NCBI GenBank assembly: GCA_031539165.1
Contig: JAVKLK010000037.1
Coordinates: 1-13,638, forward strand
Origin: CAIVSN01 sp031539165
GTDB lineage: Bacteria; Patescibacteriota; Gracilibacteria; BD1-5; UBA2023
Direction: 5' to 3'
Length of the DNA stretch: 13,638 nt
Shown: positions 9,397 to 13,638 of the stretch, in pieces
Position numbering within the stretch: position 1 is the first letter of the stretch
Layout: the number at the start of each line of letters is the position of its first letter
Position numbers and translations under genes: made by a program
Notes under the pieces: generated by a model
Database searches by the model: none
The model's input: only the letters and a program-made list of their open reading frames with translations
Told to the model about the DNA's origin: nothing

Positions 9397-10017
9397 ATGC
9401 CTACAGTCCTTGAACAAATACGAGAATGCGAGTATAGGGAACAACGATATCGTGCCCAAGCTCTCTGCGCTGATCCGAAGCTTCGAGCTGAACTCTTCGG
9501 ATATATGGTTTCATTGGGGGATATTGAACTGGCACGACAGATTTTCGGAGAGGCTGTTCAGATAACGCTTGATCAAATTGAGATTCAGTTGGAAATCCCC
9601 GAATCGATTATTCAGATTCCTTCTTCATTTGTTTATAGGGGAGAGCCCGGATTGTCTCACGAACTCGATATATCAGCTTTCTCTCAGAAAGAACTCTCAC
9701 TATTGCTCCAGGTATTCTTTCAATCCGTGTATGAACGAGAAAGAGTGATAGATTTGGTATTTCATAAAAACAATTTTCTCCGAAAAACACAAACAGATAT
9801 TCTGGATGTGTTACAAAAAGCGGAGGAACTTTTTCGGACAACTGACACAACTCGCTCTAAGGTGACCCTTACCCTTGTATCGCCATCGCAAGATTCGCCT
9901 ACTCCAGAACTTCCTTTCGAACACGAAGCAGCAAACGATTCTCATTTCACTCCTCTCATCGATAGGATCTTTCAACTTGAACCGAGATATGCCGAATATA
10001 TCCATGAAATATATTAA
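9397..10017 (+). CDS. Hypothetical protein (possibly the N-terminal part of a gene split by a TAA)
   Basis: I do not recognise this 206-residue protein. It starts with ATG at 9397, 23 nt after the DUF2130 stop in the same direction, and ends at TAA 10015-10017. It contains no TGA codon. It is hydrophilic and largely helical at both ends (EQIRECEYREQRYRAQAL; DILDVLQKAEELF), with a Ser/Pro/Thr-rich linker around residues 155-175. There is no membrane segment or signal peptide. Its last residues, PRYAEYIHEIY, look like the middle of a helix, and the same frame stays open past the stop. The neighbour suggests co-transcription with DUF2130, but no function follows from that. Confidence 0.65.
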   Translation: MPTVLEQIRECEYREQRYRAQALCADPKLRAELFGYMVSLGDIELARQIFGEAVQITLDQIEIQLEIPESIIQIPSSFVYRGEPGLSHELDISAFSQKELSLLLQVFFQSVYERERVIDLVFHKNNFLRKTQTDILDVLQKAEELFRTTDTTRSKVTLTLVSPSQDSPTPELPFEHEAANDSHFTPLIDRIFQLEPRYAEYIHEIY

Positions 10018-10335
10018 TCTCGTCTCGAATTCGCTGAATCCATATTTTGCCAAATGGTCATGTTTCTCCCTGAAATGCCAGAAAATCAAGCATGGGCCAT
10101 GGATCCGCTTCATATGCAATTCTATGTTACTCCTGCAATTCAAGAAAAGATAGAACTCCTGAAGAGCATTTGTGAATTCCACGGATGCATCGATACACAC
10201 TACCCGCAACTTCACCAATATATCGAGGATACGGTGCTTGCTTGGATTTTTGCGTACAAAGGATTTTGTGCTCCCAAAGAGATGCTTCGACTCAGACAAA
10301 AGAAGAATTCTACCGATATACGGAATACTCGATAG
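10018..10335 (+). pseudogene. In-frame continuation of the preceding ORF after TAA (separate small gene or broken 3' half)
   Basis: Immediately after the TAA at 10015-10017, the same frame is open for 105 codons to TAG at 10333-10335. The first residues, SRLEFAESIFCQMV, would continue the helix that ends the upstream protein. An independent start would be ATG at 10054 (or 10060), giving 93 or 91 residues, with no promoter or Shine-Dalgarno sequence in front. The composition looks protein-like (IQEKIELLKSICEFHG; YIEDTVLAWIFAYKGF). Two readings are possible: one gene of 312 codons interrupted by a nonsense mutation or base-call error, or two genes. I favour the former. The 3' end overlaps the convergent pilin gene by 26 bp. 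Confidence 0.45.
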
Positions 10336-10747
10336 TTCGTTGCAAAGAAGGTCATACTACTGTTTGACGCACTATCGACTCCTCTGGAATAGAAGAGCTT
10401 CCCGATGCAACGAAAAAATACGCAGAATACTCTCGAGACACTATTTCTCCCTGAGTAGAGCCCGTCAGAGTGACTCCCGTGAAAGCAAGATCCGAACGAT
10501 ATGTTCCAAATCCACATCATTGAGTACTGTACCATACTGCCCCCGTGGAACCCCGGTATGACTGGAGCGGAGAGGAGAGAAGGCAACTGCGGATTCCCAA
10601 TTCTACCATATCAAATTCCTGATTCCGATTGAGTGTTGTAGCCTGGTTTATTCCTCCTTGAAACAGCAAAAAAGTCCCCACAAGAACCACAGAAGCGAGG
10701 GCTCCTGCCACGAGAACTTCTATGAGAGTAAAACCTCGATTTTGCAT
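10310..10747 (-). CDS. Type IV pilin-like prepilin
   Basis: A 145-residue protein ending in TAG, with TGA at codons 77 and 132. It begins MQNRG-FTLIEVLV, a textbook class III (prepilin peptidase) leader: cleavage after G5, mature F1 and the conserved E5 of the mature protein (residue 10). The following hydrophobic helix (about 6-32) is AGALASVVLVGTFLLFQGG. The rest is a Ser/Thr/Gly-rich C-terminal domain with two cysteines (C56 and C78), which could form a disulfide. It may be a minor pilin or pseudopilin of a type IV pilus or competence system. The start is set by the leader even though the frame is open upstream to 10891. A -10-like TACAAT ends exactly 6 nt before the ATG. Confidence 0.85.
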
Positions 10748-10781
10748 ACGCTGATTGTACCTTATAATGCAGGCATGCAAA
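10741..10781. promoter_or_regulatory. Overlapping divergent leaderless promoters of the pilin and LemA-like genes
   Basis: Only 27 bp separate the two ATGs. Plus strand: TTTGCA (10741-10746), 16-nt spacer, TATAAT (10763-10768), 6 nt, ATG at 10775. Minus strand: TTTGCA (10781-10776), 16-nt spacer, TACAAT (10759-10754), 6 nt, ATG at 10747. Each -35 lies in the first codons of the opposite gene (ATG CAA A read backwards), so the ends form a 7-bp inverted repeat, TTTGCAT and ATGCAAA. Both -10 boxes put the transcript start on the ATG. Confidence 0.6.
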
Positions 10782-11290
10782 TTTTTATCTACTGCGTATT
10801 TGGTTGCCTCATAGGAGTGGCTTTGACTTGTCAAATAGTCCTCATGGTTTTGCAAAGACGAATGCGCCATATGGAAAAACGAATTCTCCATCGATATCGC
10901 TCAAAAATTGATAAGATTCCCGCTCTTCTGAGTGTGGTCCGTCAGCATTCAAAAAAGCTGGAAGACTACAATGAACTTACCGATCTTCATAGAATCGCCA
11001 TCATTTCTCCTTCAAAAACTATTTATGACGTTCTGGAAATAAATAGTCATATCACCGATAGGTTTGGATTTCTCATGAGACTCGCACTCTCAATCAAAGA
11101 CACAGCTCGTGATGGCAACTTTATCACGATACGAGAAAATATTACCACTCTTGAGGGGCAGATTCGAGAACTTATCTCTCAGTATATCGGACTGACTCGA
11201 TCCTATAACAATGTGATTCGAGCAAGAGATTATACGGTATTTGGAGCGCTCTTTCCTTGAAACAAGAAACCCCTATTGTCAGGACGATAG
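10775..11290 (+). CDS. LemA-like membrane protein
   Basis: A 171-residue protein with one TGA (codon 162, within FPGNKK) and a TAG stop. Residues 2-24 (IFIYCVFGCLIGVALTCQIVL) form a membrane anchor, followed by a helical domain. The LemA pattern is visible though divergent: IDKIPALLSVVRQH at about 46-59 matches the 'Id..IP.Lv..v' block. Near the C-terminus, ENITTLEGQIRELISQYIGLTRSYNNVIRARD matches the 'E..i...R..YN..v...N' block. The LemA fold is a helical bundle of unsettled role at the membrane. The start at 10775 is preferred over an upstream GTG- or ATG-type extension (to 10658) because that extension would run through the divergent pilin gene and its promoter. Its 3' end overlaps cysS by 18 bp. 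Confidence 0.62.
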
Positions 11291-11295
11291 TGGGG
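11270..11295. terminator. Possible bidirectional hairpin at the convergent LemA-like/cysS ends
   Basis: CCCCTATTGTC followed by GACGATAGTGGGG forms a stem of about ten pairs with one wobble pair and a 2-nt bulge around a short loop. It covers both stop codons of the convergent genes. No T-run follows on either strand, so intrinsic termination is doubtful and the stem may be incidental. Confidence 0.25.
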
Positions 11296-12748
11296 TGCTT
11301 CGGATAAGTTTTGCGCCATCTTTTGTGTCAACGACTTTATATCCTTTTGATTCGATTTCAGATCGCTTAGAGTCAGCAAGTTCGTAGTGTTTTTGTTGTT
11401 TTGCCTTCTCTCTTTCTTGAAGGAGTTCTCGAACTTCTTCGGGAATTTCTTGCTGTTCCAGTCGAGAAAAATCGAAGATGCCCAATACCGCGTCAAAACT
11501 CTTGAGAAGCTCAATAATCGATTGAATCTCTCCTTGGTAGAGCTCGGTTTCATCGAGTACTTTGTTGAGATCTCCTATGAAGTCATGCACTCGAGCCAGT
11601 GCTTCAGGGGTATTGATATCATCCTCAAGATACTCGACAAAATCTATCATGGCAATCTGTACAAATTCTCTCACATCGGCTCGAAATTTTCATTCTATTC
11701 GTGGAAGGTGAGCCAAGCGATCGAGTACTGCATCCAGTCCAGTCAGTGTATTTATTGCCGCAGTAAGGGAGGCAAAAGTGAAATTCGTATTTTCGCGATA
11801 CTGACTCGTGAGGCAGAGGAGTCGAAATGCACGCGCTACTTGTTGGTGGGTATGCTGGGGGAAGTGCTGATATATATCCCGAAGTGTATAAAAATTTCCT
11901 GCAGATTTCGCCATTTTTTTGCCATCTACCAACAAATGTCCTGCGTGCATCCAATACTTGGCAAAGGTCTTCCCGGTAAAAGCTTCCGTCTGAGCAATTT
12001 CATTTTGATGGTGAGGAAAGACTAAATCCACCCCTCCCATATGGATATCTATCTGAGGGCCAAAATATCGCATATTGCACGCAGAGCACTCAATATGCCA
12101 TCCCGGTCTTCCTAGCAAAGTCACTGTCTCTCCTCAGATTACAAACGACGCATCCCATCGATTTGGTCCATCAGAAGTTTCATTATAGGCCTTCCAAAGC
12201 ACAAAGTCCGCTGCAGAATCTTTCGCGTATTCATCATTATTCACTCGTGCCCCAGCTTTCATTCCCTGCATATCCAAGTGAGCCAGTTGTCCGTAGGTCT
12301 TGTGTGTTGCTATAGAGAAATACACGGATCCATCTTCTGCAAGATAAGCATGCTTTGAGTCAAGGAGTCCCTGAATAATGCGAACCATGTCGTCGATGAG
12401 TTCTGATATCGGTACAACCGTATCAGCAGGAATAACCTGCAAAGCACGGAGATCTTCAAGAAATGCGTCCGTATATCTCTGCGTAAAAGTCTGAAGAGGC
12501 TCTCCCGCCTTCATACTGTCTCGAATCGTCTTATCGTCGATATCGGTGAGATTCATCGTAGTTCTCGCCTTGTATCCCAAAAAGCGTAACGTTCGCACAA
12601 GAAAGTCTTCAAAGAGAAATGTTCGGAGATTTCCAATATGTGCGTAGTTATACACGGTTGGACCACAATAATACACTTTTACTTCATTTTGAGAGAGCGG
12701 CTTGAATGGCTCAATACTCCGGGTAAGTGTATTGTATATTTGAAGCAT
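11273..12748 (-). CDS. cysS: Cysteinyl-tRNA synthetase
   Basis: Charges tRNA(Cys) with cysteine. The 491-residue class I synthetase shows its signatures in order: zinc ligand C28 in YYCGPTVYNYAHIGN (HIGH-like motif at 37-40), MNLTDIDDKTI, GRPGWHIECSAC (ligand C221), GGVDLVFPHHQNE (ligands H246 and E250), and KKMAKSAGNF (KMSKS-like loop at 278-282). The C-terminal anticodon-binding region begins around EYLEDDINTPEAL. TGA codons are at 205, 353 and 490; the stop is TAG. The last TGA sits two codons before the stop, giving an -SSGQ tail. The ATG at 12748 gives the normal N-terminus (LQIYNTLTRSIEPF). It is divergent from the sugar transferase across 102 bp and convergent with the LemA-like gene, overlapping by 18 bp. 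Confidence 0.97.
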
Positions 12749-12814
12749 GGGAATAATAATGAGGTTTCAGAGTAGCGAATTCCTCCTTTTTTTCAACAAA
12801 AATCAAGTAAGAGT

Positions 12815-12842
12815 TTGGCAGGAGGCAGTTCCCCTGTATACT
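12815..12842 (+). promoter_or_regulatory. Sigma70-like promoter for the sugar transferase gene
   Basis: TTGGCA (12815-12820), a 16-nt spacer and TATACT (12837-12842), then 8 nt and the ATG at 12851. The transcript would be leaderless or carry 1-2 nt of leader. An AGGAGG at 12819-12824 falls inside the spacer, 26 nt before the ATG, too far to act as a Shine-Dalgarno sequence. Confidence 0.5.
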
Positions 12843-12850
12843 GCAGTCAT

Positions 12851-13638
12851 ATGAAACGCCATGAAATCATAGCTTCCGCTCTTCAGGTGCCCGTTGATGC
12901 CGGGATATTCTTCGGCGCGTTTTTTCTCGCTCGAAACATACGAGAAGTGACCGATCTCATCCCATGAGTTCAGCTCCCTATTCAGAGAATCTCCGAAGAT
13001 GCCCTTTGGGGATTTGCGCTTGGAGGAACCATTTTATTTGTCTTGATTCAGGCAATACGACGAGCCTACCAATACAATGAGTCACAGTCCTCTTGGAGCA
13101 CCATTGTCCACACCCTCACTTCTTCCGTTACATGGTTTCTCTTCTTCACGGCAATAGTATATCTCGGAAACGAGTACCTCTACACCGTTGAGATACCTCG
13201 TTTGGTTATATTCTTTGCCCTCTGTCTTGGATGGATTGGGGTGAGTATTGGTCGGGCTCTCATTCATAGAATTCTCATACTTATTCATCAGTACAGTTTA
13301 CTCGAAAAAACAAAAGTGGGCTACATCGGGGATGTGAGTCGTCAAATCCTGGATGAATACCGAACACAGTCTCACATTATTCTCGTTGCAGCCACACAAA
13401 AGAATCTTGCTTCTCGTATCCGCAAGAGAGAGGTGGATAGCATCATCTTCTGATCCGATCAGAAGATGGAAACCCTCCAGTCCATGATTCAGCTCTGTAA
13501 GATATATTGAGTCGTTCCTCGGATTGCTCAACTTCCCGATACACTCCTCCCTCCAAGTAGCGTGGAATTCATAGGGAGCGTTCCTGTGACGGAGTTGCAT
13601 TTCGTACGCATTACTGCATGGGGGAGAATCCTGAAACG
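12851..13638 (+). CDS. Polyprenyl-phosphate sugar phosphotransferase, N-terminal part (runs off right edge)
   Basis: 262 complete codons are visible, with TGA at codons 39, 201 and 220. The layout fits the WbaP/EpsE-type polyprenyl glycosylphosphotransferases, which load the first sugar onto undecaprenyl phosphate for exopolysaccharide or glycan synthesis. There are four membrane segments (about 13-30, 53-68, 89-109, 115-137), then a CoA-binding-like Rossmann region starting KVGYIGDVS at 155. The last residues, TELHFVRITAWGRILKR, match the segment that leads into the catalytic bacterial sugar transferase domain, here typically '..W.R..KR..D'. The catalytic domain itself lies outside the window, so specificity cannot be judged. 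The start is set by the nearby promoter and by a normal pre-TM1 length. Confidence 0.8.

Noticed and set aside
9811..10299. 162-residue minus-strand ORF spanning the TAA split
   Set aside because: It has no motif, and the plus-strand frame continues the DUF2130 transcription direction with better protein-like composition. I could not exclude it completely.
10748..10891. N-terminal extension of the pilin to 10891
   Set aside because: The prepilin leader MQNRG-FTLIE sets the start at 10747; an extension would bury the peptidase site and run through the LemA-like gene.
11387..12025. 212-residue plus-strand ORF opposite cysS
   Set aside because: It is antisense to conserved CysS motifs and has no recognisable feature of its own.
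12790..12800. GGAGGAATT-like Shine-Dalgarno sequence on the minus strand upstream of cysS
   Set aside because: It lies about 30-40 nt before the cysS ATG, too far for ribosome binding.

Overview
The window comes from a bacterium that reads UGA as glycine (translation table 25), so it very probably belongs to the candidate-phyla-radiation lineages Gracilibacteria or Absconditabacteria (BD1-5/SR1). Read with the standard code, nearly every gene looks shattered. Read with TGA = Gly, the fragments join into full-length, uninterrupted proteins. I count 38 in-frame TGA codons, many at glycines that are invariant in known families (GatB, MetAP, YbeY, DUF4012, DUF2130). No gene here needs TGA as a stop: the 12 stops I assign are 4 TAA and 8 TAG. 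All gene coordinates below use this code, and with it no stretch over about 100 bases lacks a gene.

Layout. (1) 1-409, minus: 5' part of an unrecognised gene running off the left edge, divergent from gatB (496-1929, plus), the Asp/Glu-tRNA amidotransferase B subunit. (2) 1948-8082, minus: five genes read leftward. Their order of transcription is a large membrane-anchored DUF4012 protein, ybeY (16S rRNA maturation RNase), map (methionine aminopeptidase), a putative GlnD-like nucleotidyltransferase-fold protein, and a putative transglutaminase-like protein. DUF4012-ybeY-map are spaced by 15 and 30 nt and look like one operon; the last two genes have their own promoter-like sequences. (3) 8174-10335, plus: a DUF2130 protein (zinc ribbon, long coiled coil, nuclease-like domain), then a hypothetical protein whose frame continues beyond a TAA for another 105 codons. 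(4) 10310-10747, minus: a type IV pilin-like protein, divergent from a LemA-like membrane protein (10775-11290, plus) across only 27 bp. (5) 11273-12748, minus: cysS, cysteinyl-tRNA synthetase, divergent from a polyprenyl-phosphate sugar phosphotransferase (12851 to beyond the right edge, plus).

Themes. The content is core translation and protein-maturation genes (gatB, cysS, map, ybeY) mixed with cell-surface genes (DUF4012, pilin, LemA-like, sugar transferase). Gene packing is very tight, with two convergent pairs overlapping at their 3' ends. I see no well-placed Shine-Dalgarno sequences. Instead, several genes have a -10-like hexamer 6-9 nt before the ATG, often with a -35-like hexamer 16-17 nt further upstream, which suggests frequent leaderless transcription. 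I found no tRNA or rRNA genes, CRISPR arrays, insertion sequences or long repeats.
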